Part shown: piece by piece, positions 21,181 to 33,178 of the stretch | Numbering within the stretch: the first letter of the stretch is position 1 | Layout of the letters: every line of letters begins with the position of its first letter | NCBI GenBank assembly: GCA_029204225.1 | Contig: CM055103.1 | Coordinates: 44,220,604-44,284,603 of the forward strand | DNA: 64,000 nt | Direction of reading: 5' to 3' | Source: Diphasiastrum complanatum | Lineage: Eukaryota > Streptophyta > Lycopodiopsida > Lycopodiales > Lycopodiaceae | The notes under the pieces: model-generated | What the model saw: only the letters and a program-made list of their open reading frames with translations | Databases searched by the model: none | What the model was told of the DNA's origin: nothing | Program-made: the position numbers and the translations under genes

Positions 21181-21900
21181 TAAAGAAGAAATTGGAAGCC
21201 TTCAACTGCTTCAGAATCTTCAAGGAGCGTGCATAAAAGGAGACTGGAAGGACGATCAAGGCCTAAGGTCAGACACCGGTGGAAAATATATCTCTGTCGA
21301 GTTTAAGGAGTACTACCAAAGCCAAGACATTGAGCAACAATTCATCACTCCTTACAGTCCTCAGTCTAATGGCTTAGCTGAGAGGAAGAACTGTACTCTA
21401 GTCGAATCTGCTAAATGTATGCTATCGCATGCATCGTTGCCCAAGAGATTCTGGGCTGAAGCTGTCTCCACTGTAGCTTACGTCTAGAACAGATGTTTGA
21501 CCAAGGTCCTCTCAGACAAGACACCCCACAAGGTGTGGATAGGCTCTAAGCCTTCTTTGAAAAACCTAAGTGTGATTGGGTGCATTGCCTACGCGCAGAT
21601 CCCAAAGGATACAAGAAAGAAATTGGACTTCCAAGGTCTCAAGACCATGTTGATCGGATATACTTCATCTGATAACACTTACAAGCTGTACAATCTGATA
21701 CCCAACAAATCTTGTATAGCCGGGATACAGTCTTTATTGAGGATCAGTTCGTCGACCTCAAAGGCAAAGATATTGCTCAAGAAGAACCTTCATCACCTAC
21801 CGTTGACATGACAGTACGAGCTTTTGGCTCAGGCGTATGTATTGTTGACCCACTTCGAGACAACGAATCAGACGAAGATGTTGCTGCTACCTAGCAACAA
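21181..21900 (+). pseudogene. Copia family C integrase core remnant
   Basis: FKERAEKE-like sequence is followed by LRSDTGGKYISVEFKEY (second catalytic Asp), QQFITPYSPQSNGLAERKN (catalytic Glu) and FWAEAVSTVAYV, a TAG (21485-21487, where Gln is expected), then NRCLTK. The first Asp of DD35E is deleted. A frameshift near 21710 and a TAG at 21892-21894 follow. It would insert cDNA into the genome if whole. Confidence 0.85.
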
Positions 21901-23030
21901 GTCCCAGGAGCGGTTCATCAATCGAATCCTCCCAAAAGATCAAGCCGAGTGCGCACACAGCCCACAAGGTATACTCTTGAGTCTGTCTGTCTCTTAATGC
22001 AGGAACCAACAATAGTCAAAGAGGCACTTAGCCAACCAGACTCTGATCTCTGGAGAGAAGCCATGGACAGAGAGTATTCCTCTCTGATCAAGAATCAGAC
22101 ATGGTCATTAGTCGAAGCTCCTATTGGCTGCAATATCATTGATCGCAAATGGATCTTTAAGATAAAATATAATGCCAACAGAGCAATTGATCGAAGGAAG
22201 GCTAGAAGGGTAGCACGAGGATTCACCCAGATCCCGAATGTCGACTATAGTGAGACTTTTAGTCCAGTCGTCAAACATTTGTCGATCCGAATGCTCTTGT
22301 CTTATGCTGCAGCTGCTGACCTTGAAGTACATCAACTTGATGTACAAACAGCCTATTTGAATGGAGTTATACAAGAAGATATCGACATGATCCAGCTTGA
22401 AGGATACATTCTGGAAGGCATGAAGAATCATGTCTGTAAACTCCACAAAGCACTGTACGTCTTGAAACAGTCTGCCAAGGCTTGGTTTCAGAGGATCAAC
22501 ACATTCCTCATTGAACTAGGATTTAAGCCAAGCACTACTGATTGCAACATCTATTCCAAGTTGGTACAACAATCCTTCATTATCACCACCTTATATGTGG
22601 ATGATACGTTGCTCTTCAGCAACAATACCAATATGGTAAGGATTCGAAACAGATGTTCTTCTCAGAATTTGACATGACTGATCTGGGCGAAGCTCATTTC
22701 TGTCTAGGAATTCAAATCCATAGAGACAGAGCAAATCGACTGATTTACATCACTCAACAAAGGTATCTTCATAATGTTCTTAACAGATATAATTTGATGA
22801 ATTGTAAATTAGCTCACTCACCAATGGATCCAGGCCTGCATTTGTCAAAGGACCAATGTCCCCAGACCAAGCAGGAAGAGGAGGAAATGAGAGAGTATCT
22901 GTATCGATCGATACTAGGATCTCTCATGTATGCAATGGTCTGTACAAGACCAGATATCTCTTTTGTTGTTAGCTCACTGAGCCAATACATGGCTAATCCT
23001 GACATTATCCATTGGAAGGCTCTTATTCGA
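21901..23030 (+). pseudogene. Copia family C reverse transcriptase
   Basis: Nearly full domain: EAMDREYSSLIKNQTWSLVE, then RKWIFKIKYNANRAIDRRKA, YSETFSPVVKHLSIRMLLSY, HQLDVQTAYLNGVI (catalytic Asp) and TTLYVDDTLLFSN (catalytic pair, about 22590). A frameshift near 22650 moves the C-terminal part (FDMTDLGEAHFCLGIQ) to another frame. The thumb region continues through CTRPDISFVVSSLSQYM. Confidence 0.9.
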
Positions 23031-23589
23031 GTCATGAGGTATATTCAAGCTACCATGGACGAGTGCATCTGCTATGGAGATGTCAGCAATGACAATCTTC
23101 ATCAGCTCAATGGTTATTCTGATGCAAGCTGGGGAAGAGATGCAGACAATCGTAAGTCCACATCTGGATTTACATGCTTCTTCAATGGCGGTCCTATTTC
23201 GTGGAACTGTCGTAAGCAAACCTCTATCGCACTTTCTTCTACTGAAGCAAAATACATGGCTGCTTCTCAATCTATTAAGGAAGTGTTTTGGTTGAGAAAT
23301 TTGCTGTCAGACATCAATCTGTATCAATACAGCCCTACAATTTTGTTTTGTGATAACCAAAGTGCTATTGACTTATCGGCCAACCCTAGATCTCATTCTA
23401 GGAGTAAGCACATTGAGATCAAATATCATTACATCAGGGGCAAGGTTCTCGACAGAGAGATAAGCTTAACGTACTATAGAACGTAGGACATGGTTGCAGA
23501 CATCTTCACGAAAGCACTCAGTATTAATGCACACAACAAATTTTGTGCATTGCTCAGTCTGAAGATCAAGGCATTCACAGATCCAGATT
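23031..23589 (+). pseudogene. Copia family C RNase H
   Basis: YSDASWGRDADNRKSTSGF, then SSTEAKYMAASQSIKEVFW, FCDNQSAIDLSANPRSHSR and KHIEIKYHYIRG form a complete, well-preserved RNase H. A single TAG at 23484-23486 falls in TYYRT-stop-DMVADIFTKAL, where family members have glutamine. The domain ends at a stop and the polypurine tract. Confidence 0.9.
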
Positions 23590-23598
23590 AAGAGGGGG
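23590..23598 (+). other. Polypurine tract
   Basis: AAGAGGGGG immediately precedes the TGTTGGATTT LTR start. Confidence 0.85.
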
Positions 23599-24650
23599 TG
23601 TTGGATTTATTCCCTCTACTCTCCTTAGATCTCATTTTAATCTGCCTCCATTCATGCTGCATATTTACCAACGTTGTCATGCAGTCTGCATATTTACATG
23701 CAAATTCGCATAGATGAAGAAAAGGCAAAAAAATTGCGACACTGTATTTTTACACACGTTATGGTGACAAGCGAAAAGGGGACACTATCTTACAGAATGC
23801 CAAAGGTGCCCTAAAAGCAAAGGCACCCTGTAAATCTAATCCTAAGGCTAATCGTAAGAGTGATGCACTTTTCACATTGTCATCACCAACGGTCACTTCA
23901 GCACTGACTGACGTCGCACCCTTTTCACGCCCACCCCATGCAACTGCGCTAACAGATTGGACAACGACTGCAACCACCCACGATCTCTTACAGACAACAC
24001 ATCCACTTTGTACTTTCCACATCTGCACACCTGTAATATTATGTATATATATATTGGATACCATTTGTGTATTCAGTTGATGAATGAGTGAATGAGTTGA
24101 TGAGTTGACGATGAAGAGAAGCTTATCAGCAAGATAGGCAAAGTAAATGCCTCATGCATTGATTCTTGATTGTCAACAATAAGGTTTTATTCCTATATAG
24201 AGTGTATAAGCTTTGTAGGGCACATGGTTTCGTCCGCTATTGTCTTGTGCTCCACTGCATTATTGACATATATACATGATATACTTAATTTGATACAGTT
24301 CTTTGTTCTGCGTTCAGATCTATGTTAATATTGTTATGCTTATCATTCATTTAGTCTGATCTTTCTAGTTGTCCTTTCTGGTAATAGACGACTAACATTT
24401 AGTCTTGTCTTTCGCAAATCATTCGCGACTAATTATCAGTCGAGCATCGTCTAGCTCTTCGCGAATCATTCGCAACGAATAGTTTGTCTTACTATTTGCG
24501 ACAAACCATTCTTCTGGAGCTTCATTTATTAAAGTTTGGCTACATAATCAAGAACGACTGTGATTCCCATCACTACCGTTTTGTTCATTCTAATAGGCGT
24601 AGTCATGCTTACAGAGAGAGTTGTATAGCTCGTTCCGCTGCGCACTAACA
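23599..24650 (+). repeat. 3' LTR of Copia family C
   Basis: About 1.05 kb from TGTTGGATTT to CTAACA. TATA-like atatatatattgg at about 24045. The distal half holds repeated TTCGCGAATCATTCG-type words (24405-24490) and a cluster of gttcg motifs (24655-24720 just beyond the end). It directly abuts the G2 Gypsy gag region. The 23759-24080 frames are not genes. Confidence 0.7.
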
Positions 24651-24824
24651 TTTTCTGTTCGAGTTCGTTTCTCGTTCGTTTAACTTGTTTGAGTTCATTT
24701 CTTGTTCGTGTTCGTCTTACCTCTTTGAGCTTATTTTTCGTTTCTAACGTATGACACCTTTTCTCAACTTGTTCATCTCCCTCTCTCCAACATTTTCTCG
24801 CCTATGGAGAGCGTTATTTAAGAC

Positions 24825-25480
24825 TCGCTAAAGCTCTTTGTTGAGTTTCTCCATTTGTTGTTGATGTTGCTTATTCATCAACTCAAATTGAGATTTCCAC
24901 ACTTGGTCTGAATCTCTTGGCTCACTTGGATGATTCTCATTGGAAACACGGTGAGCTCTTTTTTCTTTATGGTCCTCATTATCGGACCCTTTCTTCTTCA
25001 CGAATGACATTGGACATAGCGGATTTAAGAGTATGATACTCTTCGCTAGGTTTAAGCTCTTTTTAGATGCATTTGGGAAGGCCAACTAAAAACCATGTAA
25101 TCAAAATCTTATTTGTTGGTTGTTCTTGGACTTGACTTTTGAGATGCTTGAAGTGCTCGATATAGTCACGTATGCATTCATTTTTTTTTGTTTTTATATT
25201 ACTAAGGCATACAAATGGGCTCTCAATGAGTCTAAAAGGTTGGAAGCGTTTAATAAATGACTCTTTCAATTCTGACCAATCTTGTCTATCATCACGATCG
25301 AGGCTAGAAAACCACTCTTGTGCTTTTATCCACCATGGTCATTGAAAATAGTTGGACTTTTGCATTGTCCGTATATTCACCATATACTTCATGCATTCTC
25401 AAATATTTGTAAAAAGGGTCAACATTACCATCGAACTTTGGTAATTCTAATCTGGGTGTTCATTTATCAGATCTTGCGGT
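24825..25480 (-). pseudogene. Gypsy family G2 gag
   Basis: Reading down from 25480: LELPKFDGNVDPF, then QLFSMTMVDKAQEWFSSLDR, FIKRFQPFRLIESPFVCL, HFKHLKSQVQEQPTNKILIT and WFLVGLPK, the standard retrotransposon Gag core. It is homologous to the plus-strand gag at 59157. Frameshifts lie near 25300 and 25080 and a stop follows GLPKCI. The tail has a glutamine-rich coiled segment (FELMNKQHQQQMEKLNKEL). No zinc knuckle is reached. Confidence 0.85.
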
Positions 25481-26030
25481 ATGGTGAGCATGTTGTCAGG
25501 GTTATAAAACTATCAAGACTCATATATCTACATTCTACAATCTATTTCAAATATTCATTGGTTTCTTACAGAATGCAGATTATTACTAATCTAATCTAAG
25601 TAAGAAACATAGAATAAGATTGAATCTAATTCTACCGAAATCACCAGAACAACAAAATTGAATCTAACTAAGAACTGCAAATCCTACAAAGTATTTATCG
25701 CAAATATCACTCAACATTTATATAAAAACTCCTCAAGGAGTGAAGCACAAAGTAGTATCAAATCAAGTTATGATTTGATAATAAGCCTTGCACATCTACC
25801 AGATACTAATCACAAAACCAATATTGGAAAAAGAAGAATCAACAACAAACACTTTCATGCACAAGTACCCAAACTGAATGCATGAAAATGGAGCATAGAG
25901 AGAAATGCACGTGGCAAAATCTTCAATTATCAAAGCAACAACATTTCAGTACAATTCTTATGATTTCATTCTTTGTGATTATATATGACTTGTATCTCCA
26001 TTACTGATCAAACTAAGTGAAGAGGAGTCT
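25481..26030. other. No recognisable feature
   Basis: AT-rich DNA with short frames (25282-25885, plus) that match nothing I know. It may be Gypsy leader sequence on the minus strand. Confidence 0.4.
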
Positions 26031-26538
26031 TGTAGGATCTGATCTACAGGTTTTTAGTCTCTAAAACCAAGATCAAGTCACTTCTAATCTACAAGACCAA
26101 GTTAGCAAGTTTTGCTTGCTTTCTTACATTTGATTCAAAGCGAGTTTTGGAGATAATCCCGAGGAGTAGCATTCAAGCATTGAAGAGGTAGAAGATTCAA
26201 AAATTTTGGAGCTGACCCTCCTAAGAGTGATTTAGGTTCAGCCCAAAGCATTTTGCATTTACTCATCATTAAGATCAATTTTTTTTTGTCAAAATTGTGA
26301 TCTTTTTAGCTTGTGCTTGGAAAGTAGATTGTTTTGATTCTTATATAAAGGTTCAACCTTCTACATCAAGCAAGCTGGTTTCAATTTGTATCTTTTTCAA
26401 TAGAATTGATTGAGCTCAAGATCAAATAGCACCTTTTTTTTTTATCATTATCAGGTCCTAGATAGTGGTATAGCTAGTACTTGCATCCTTTCTATTGTGT
26501 ATCCATTCTTAGAGATCAATCTCTTGTTTAGAGGAGGA
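26031..26538 (+). other. Copia leader, probable
   Basis: Non-coding DNA ending at a gag ATG. I found no convincing primer site; agtggtatagctagta near 26465 is only half a match. Confidence 0.4.
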
Positions 26539-26625
26539 TGGCATCCATGAGTGCTTATCTTTTGAATCCTAGTGATATGTTGAACAAATCAAACTATTCG
26601 ATTTGGAAACTAAGGAAACATCTAG
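26539..26625 (+). pseudogene. Copia gag N-terminal fragment
   Basis: MASMSAYLLNPSDMLNKSNY, then SIWKLRKHLVG, a typical Copia gag opening. It ends after about 30 codons where it meets, head-on, an RT fragment encoded on the other strand. Confidence 0.75.
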
Positions 26626-26934
26626 TTGGAACATCCTCCACTTGAAATAACACACAATAGAGATAATAACTCTTATAGTCACCATCTTTGAAACGGGTGC
26701 AAAGGTGTCTTCATAGTCAAGACCTTGAATTTGAGAATATCCTTTGGCACATAGTCTTGCTTTGAACTTGTTGATAGATCCATCATTTTTGTACTTGATT
26801 CTTAATATCCACTTGCATCCAATAATGTGCTTGTTGATAGGTGGATCCACGAGCTCCCAAGTGTTGTTGGAAATCAAGGCATCATACTCCTCTGACATGG
26901 CTTCACACCACTCCTTTGATTGGCTCATTCGATG
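26626..26934 (-). pseudogene. Copia RT N-terminal fragment
   Basis: EWCEAMSEEYDALISNNTWE, then IGCKWILRIKYKNDGSINKF, GYSQIQGLDYEDTFAPVSKM and WRMFQLDV. The RT ends just before the first catalytic motif is complete. Open frame with no stop. It is joined upstream to integrase with the intervening pol deleted. Confidence 0.85.
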
Positions 26935-27240
26935 AAGGTTCAGTTCTTCTTCTCAACAAGTCCATTACACTGAGGTGAATAAGGAGTGATGAATTGTTGT
27001 TCAATGCCTTGGCTAAGTTAGTATTCCTTGAATTTGGTCAAAATGTACTCTCGATTGTTATCAGACCTCACTGCTTTGATTTGTTCACCAATCTCCTTCT
27101 CAGCTCGCTCCTTGAATGTTCTGAAGAGGTTGAATGTCTCTAATTTATACTTAATAAAATATACAACTATTCTTCTCAAATATTCATCAATAAAGATAAT
27201 GAAAAGTCTAGAAACTACTAATTGTGAGAAATTGTTAACT
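26935..27240 (-). pseudogene. Copia integrase core fragment
   Basis: Read downward: FIDEYLRRIVVYFIKYKLET, FKERAEKEIGEQIKAVRSDN and SQGIEQQFITPYSPQ, then NGLVEKKN. It contains the second catalytic Asp and the Glu. Several stops and frameshifts are present. It belongs with the RT fragment below it. Confidence 0.8.
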
Positions 27241-27711
<471 letters not shown>

Positions 27712-28570
27712 TTGGTGGAAAAATTTAAACTGCCAACTACATTTATGGCATTTCAAAGGTCAAAATCACTTGCCCATTCAAGAGGGGGATCGAGGACAAA
27801 CATCAAATCAGAATGTAGAGCCCCAGACTCCATAGCAGCAGGAAGCAGACTCGGTCAACTCCACAAACAAGAAATGTTCGAGCAGCGACGAAACAGACCT
27901 CGAAGGTCAACAAGTCAAAGAAGACCTCCATACCACTACTCTAACAATCTTCAATGGAGCAAAGACACGCAGTTCGAGTACTGCAGCTTCACAGAAGAGC
28001 CATCAACATACCAAGAAGCTATCTAGGGTCCAGAGGGAAAATTTTGGAAGCAGGCAATGTCAGAGGAGATTGAGTCGATGAGACGAAACGATGCATGGAC
28101 ATTAGTGCCACTGCCAGAGAACAGAAAAGTAGTCGACTGCAAGTGGGTGTACAAGAAAAAGCTGAAATCAGATGGCACTATTGGTCGCTACAAAGCAAGG
28201 TTTGTTGCAAAGGTTACACACAAAGATATGGTGTTGACTATTTTGACACATATTCGCCCATGGTCAAGATGACAAGCATAAGGCTACTCCTTGCATACGC
28301 CACACTGTCCCATCTAAAATTCACCAGATTGACGTGAAAACAACCTTCCTCCATGGAGATCTAGAGGAGAAAATCTTCATGAAGCAACCTGAAGGCTATG
28401 AAGACCCTGACAATAGACAATATGTCTATCGATTGTAGAGATGCATCTACAATCTAAAACAGGCATCACGAGCCTGTTAGAAAAAGCTTGATGGGCTTCT
28501 GAAGTCTCTAGACTTCAATCATACTCAACTAGACTGCAATGTCTACATCAAAAGAGTAGGAAAGGATCTT
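27712..28570 (+). pseudogene. Copia RT, N-terminal half
   Basis: After a low-complexity linker: EPSTYQEAI, a TAG at 28024-28026, then WKQAMSEEIESMRRNDAWTL, VDCKWVYKKKLKSDGTIGRY and KARFVAK. A frameshift near 28215 continues YGVDYFDTYSPMVKMTSIRL. Further stops and frameshifts follow, including RL-stop-RCIYNLKQAS at about 28438. All RT landmarks before the catalytic pair can be traced. Confidence 0.85.
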
Positions 28571-29250
28571 GTGATACTGACCATTTTCATGGATGATTCG
28601 CTGATGATAGAAAATTCCTTGATGCTGATCAAAGACACAAAGAGTCAGATTTCTGAAAGCTACGAAATTACAGATCTTGGAGAATCAACAAAATGCCTAG
28701 GTTTGGAAATCAAAAGAGATCGAATAGATGGCAAAATGCACTTGAGTCAGTCAGAATATGCCAGAAAAGTGTTTAAGCAGTACCACATGATGGATTGCAA
28801 AGAGAAAGCCACATCAATGATAGCTGGAGCCAAGCTCACGAAACATGATTGCCCAAAAACAAAAGAGGAAGAACAAAAGATGGTAGGTATACCCTACCAG
28901 AACTTAATCGAGAGTCTGACGTACTTGACAATTTGTACCAGACCCGATCTGGCTTTCTCTGTTTACGCATTGAGCCAATTCTCTTCCAATCCTAGCCTAG
29001 CACATTTGCAAATGGCCAAACAAATCCTACAGTATCTGAAGGGTACCCAGAATATGGGATTAACCTACAGAGCAGAGAACGAGAAAAAGGGATTCGAGCT
29101 GCATCACTACAGTGATGCAAGTTGGGCAAGCTTCAAAGATGATAGCAAGTCCATTACTGGAGGATGTACAATAGCGTGCGGACCTGCAATCAGTTGGATT
29201 TGCAAAAAGCAAACCTTGGTAGCTCAATCCTCTTGCGAAGTGAGTATGTC
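28571..29250 (+). pseudogene. Copia RT C-terminus and RNase H N-terminus
   Basis: A 227-codon open frame. It holds LTIFMDDSLMIEN, with the YVDD motif changed to FMDD, then EITDLGESTKCLGLEI, ICTRPDLAFSVYALSQFSSN and the RNase H start HHYSDASWASFKDDSKSITG and ISWICKKQTLVAQSSCE. A frameshift after QSSCE moves the remainder. Confidence 0.9.
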
Positions 29251-29570
29251 ATAGTCTCGAAGGTGACGAATGAGGTAGTGTGGCTACAAATGATATTGGA
29301 AGCAATCGGGATACCACAAGAGGGGCCAAGCACGATGATGATGGACTCTCGGAGTGCCATCTACCTATCCTAGGATCTTGTCTTCCATTCAAAGATGAAG
29401 CACATTCCTCTGAAGCACCATCACATTCGAGATTTGATCTCGAAAGGAGAGCTCCAGGTCCAGCATATAAAATCAGAAAATATGATTGTAGATCTGCTCA
29501 CGAAACCGCTCGACAAGCCAATGCCAAGCAAAGAAGGGCAATTGGATTAAATGTACAAAGCTGCAAGGTT
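29251..29570 (+). pseudogene. Copia RNase H C-terminus
   Basis: Continuation in a second frame: SEYVIVSKVTNEVVWLQMIL, MMMDSRSAIYLS, a TAG, then VFHSKMKHIPLKHHHIRDLI and IVDLLTKPLDKPMPSK. A purine tract TTCAAGAGGGAG (29569-29580) follows and leads into an LTR. Confidence 0.85.
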
Positions 29571-29580
29571 CAAGAGGGAG

Positions 29581-30340
29581 TGTAAAAAATGGTGAACTCC
29601 CGCAAGTTTGTCGCGGCATGAACAAGGCATGAAGGTCAAACGAGAACAATTCATGATAGTCAATGTGTCTTTGACTCGAAGCACGAATGATTCGCGAATC
29701 ATTCGTGGATCGTAAACACACCTTTAGGACCGCAAAGCGCAAAGAAACGAAAAGAACGAAACAAACGAAGAGAAATCTTTAGCTCAACAGGCTTCATGCC
29801 TAGTTGAAACGAATAGCAACGACGGAGACTAACTAACCAGTTGATTAGCGTTAACTAGTCTTGTGATTCTATGTTTCCCTGTCTTGAAAACTCCACATAA
29901 TGGAGGTATAAACGATCCTCTCTGGATCATAACCTAGATCAGAATTTGATAAAGATCTGTAAAAAAGAGAGAGAGATGTAGCGAATAGAGTAAGAAAGTA
30001 AAAATACCATAGTTGTGCATGAAAGTCTACCAACGAACAGAACACAACGAAAGAGCAGAGAGTCAATCCGCCAACGAGTGAGACACTGATGACCTAGCTC
30101 TAAAAACCAAACTGATAATGTAGTCGCTCTATTCTCGTGTATCTCTTTGTCTTGTGCTATGCGTATTGATTGCTAGAGTAGAATGTGTTCTATGATACGT
30201 AGTCGCGTGTCTGGGATCCTGTAAAAGCATTCGCACGAGAAGAAAATCCAAAGACAGGAAATTGTTCGCGAATAAGAAGAAGAAGCCGAAGCCGAAACAA
30301 TCAACTTCCACGATAATAGCCACATACGATAGCAACCAAT
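29581..30340 (+). repeat. Copia 3' LTR (end undefined)
   Basis: TGTAAAAAATGGTG follows the polypurine tract at 29569-29580. A 26-bp perfect palindrome (29682-29707) lies in U3. The end is not determined; by about 30345 the sequence is RNase H of another copy. The 29473-30510 minus-strand frames are shadows. Confidence 0.65.
29682..29707. repeat. 26-bp perfect palindrome in LTR
   Basis: Half-site CACGAATGATTCG followed without spacer by its exact reverse complement, with a TCGCGA centre. Related TTCGCGAATCATTCG occurs in the family C LTR near 24455. Confidence 0.9.
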
Positions 30341-30700
30341 GAAGTTGTTATCTGGATCAGTAGAAAGCAGACAATAACTACCCAATCATCTTGTGAGGCT
30401 GAATATGTCGTTGTAGCCAAAATGGCCAACAAGCTGACATGGCTCAGACAGTTCCTAGGTGGACTAGGACTGAACACTGATGAACCGTTGATCCTACACA
30501 TGGACAACACCTCCGCTATTCATCTGACAAGCCATCAAGTATCACTTGATCAAGGATTTGGTTGAGAAGGACGAGCTGAAGACCCGTTGCCTTCATACCG
30601 ACAAAGCATATGGTAGCTGATATCTTTACAAAGGCATTGGAAAAGGCAATGTTTGAAAGGTAGAGAGTCTGCTTAGGAATCAGGAAAATACACGGTTTAA
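30341..30700 (+). pseudogene. Copia RNase H fragment
   Basis: SRKQTITTQSSCEAEYVVVA, then KMANKLTWLRQFLGGLGLNT and LILHMDNTSAIHL, followed by frameshifted remnants of the KHIxxKYHxIRD and DIFTKALEK segments. It is followed by PPT AAGAGGGAGA (30699-30708). Confidence 0.85.
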
Positions 30701-30708
30701 GAGGGAGA

Positions 30709-31015
30709 TGAAAAAACATTGAGTTTCTATTTTAAAGCCTTAGTATTTTTTCTTGTATTTTTAGATTGCTGCATATTTTAACTAGTTTTTGCACAGTTTG
30801 CATATTTGAACTGTTTTTTGCACAGTGCATATATTTCGCATTTTTTGCATTTTGATAAAAAGACGATAGTAGGCCTAAAATGACCCAAGATTTTGTTTTC
30901 AGCCAACCTTCAGCTTTTTCGGCTTTTTCACCACATACTCAGAAGGCTGACACTTCAGGTTAGGCCGACACTCCAGGGTGAGGATGAACTATCGGCTCAA
31001 GCATGAATTTTTTTT
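30709..31015 (+). repeat. Copia LTR fragment
   Basis: TGAAAAAACATTG directly after the purine tract. The sequence is T-rich with repeated gcatatt/tttgcac words. The end is not defined. It is followed by unassigned DNA to 31091. Confidence 0.55.
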
Positions 31016-31091
31016 TTTCAAACTACCACGCTCCACCGCCGCCATGCAACGTCAACATAATTGTACTTAAATGGATGCTTAGCTTAAACTT

Positions 31092-31884
<793 letters not shown>

Positions 31885-31885
31885 G

Positions 31886-31903
31886 TGGTGCTGATGCCGG
31901 GGA
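31886..31903 (+). other. Primer-binding site like tRNA-Asp
   Basis: TGGTGCTGATGCCGGGGA matches the plant Tat/Athila-type primer site TGGCGCCGTTGCCGGGGA at 15 of 18 bases. Two of the three differences are C-to-T. It starts one base after the LTR. Confidence 0.65.
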
Positions 31904-33178
31904 TAGGTTTCCACTAACTAGCATAGTTGCATCTTAGCTACTTCTTGCTTTTTGGAGTAGTTTGAGGTAGATTTTTGGCTGTTTAGAGTTATTTTTCTAT
32001 ATTTTTTTGTGTTTGGACTGTTCATAGCTAGAGGAGGAGGTGTGAGAGGGTAGAGGAGGCCTTGAATAGCCTCTAAGGGCTTGAAATCCAAACCAACCAG
32101 CAAAAAACCCAAAAAAATAGACCAATATATATTTTGGAGGAAAAAAGAGCCAAATTTTCCATCAGATTTTGTTTTCTCCAAAACCAGTGAGAGTTAACCC
32201 TTGCATGATTGGCAGTAGCTCTAGGGTCTGTCCCAGACCTGCATAGAAGCCTGCGAGAGTTAGTTCCAAGCTGATTGCAGAAATCAGAGAAAATTCATAA
32301 GAAATTCAAAAAACTCTTGAAAAATCCAAAAAAATGCAAACCTTCACCAGAACTCTTGCAAAACCCTCTGAAGTTTCATCTCAGTGAGACCAGGACACAA
32401 AGAAGCTTGTGAGAGTTAGTTCAATGTCTAAGTGTCTGTGCAAGAGTTTCTAGAGAAAAAAAGACGGAAAAGTACCAAAGAACCCTCGCAGACACTAAAA
32501 TTTTCAGTTCTACTGGGCAAGAACTCTAGCAGAGAATTCTGAAATTCCATCTTAGTGAGACCAGGACACAGAAGAGCCTACGAGAGTTAGTTTGATTCCA
32601 GTGAGTAGAGAATTGGGTTTAAGTGCAAAAGAAATCACTAAAAAGTGAAGATCTAGCAAATCCTTCTAGAAAGAACTCTCACAGACCATTTCAATTGATT
32701 CAGAATGTCAATTTCCATCAGTGATGAAGCCTGCGAGAGTTAATACAGAGATTTGGTGAAGATCAAGCCAAAATAGTGGTTTCAAACCCTCGCATACAGT
32801 GAAATTTTCACTTAGTGCAAGAGTTAACTCTCGTAGAGAATTTCAGAGTTAGATTTGAACCAGATTCAACTAATGTGACCTTGCGAGAGTTACTTCCCCA
32901 AGATCTAAGAGATATCAAGGTTTTATATCTGCAAATCAGCTAAAGAACCCTCGCACAAGGGAACCCTTGTAGACTAGATCAGCAGAAAGATCTACACCAG
33001 ATCCAGCTACTGTCAAAATCTCAGGACAATCAATGCACGGAGTAAAAAGTTATCAAGGAAAAACCATCGTACAAGGCCTAAATATCACTTTCGGCCAATC
33101 AGATTGATTAGATCCTTAAGATCTAGACTACACTCCATTGTACAAGCAAAATCCAGCTTCCTTGGACCCCACCATTGG
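31904..33178 (+). other. T1 leader with recurring GCGAGAGTT word
   Basis: Non-coding. Between 32187 and 32960 the word (T)GCGAGAGTTA or its complement recurs about 14 times. Forward copies at 32252, 32408, 32579, 32729 and 32881 are 150-171 bases apart with related surroundings (for example gtgagaccaggacac before two of them), so it is a decayed tandem array. Complementary copies (AACCCTCGCA, AACTCTCAC) alternate with them. Confidence 0.8.

Noticed and set aside
32187-32960. CRISPR-like spaced repeats
   Set aside because: Spacing of 150-171 bp, degenerate words on both strands and a eukaryotic retroelement context rule out a CRISPR array.
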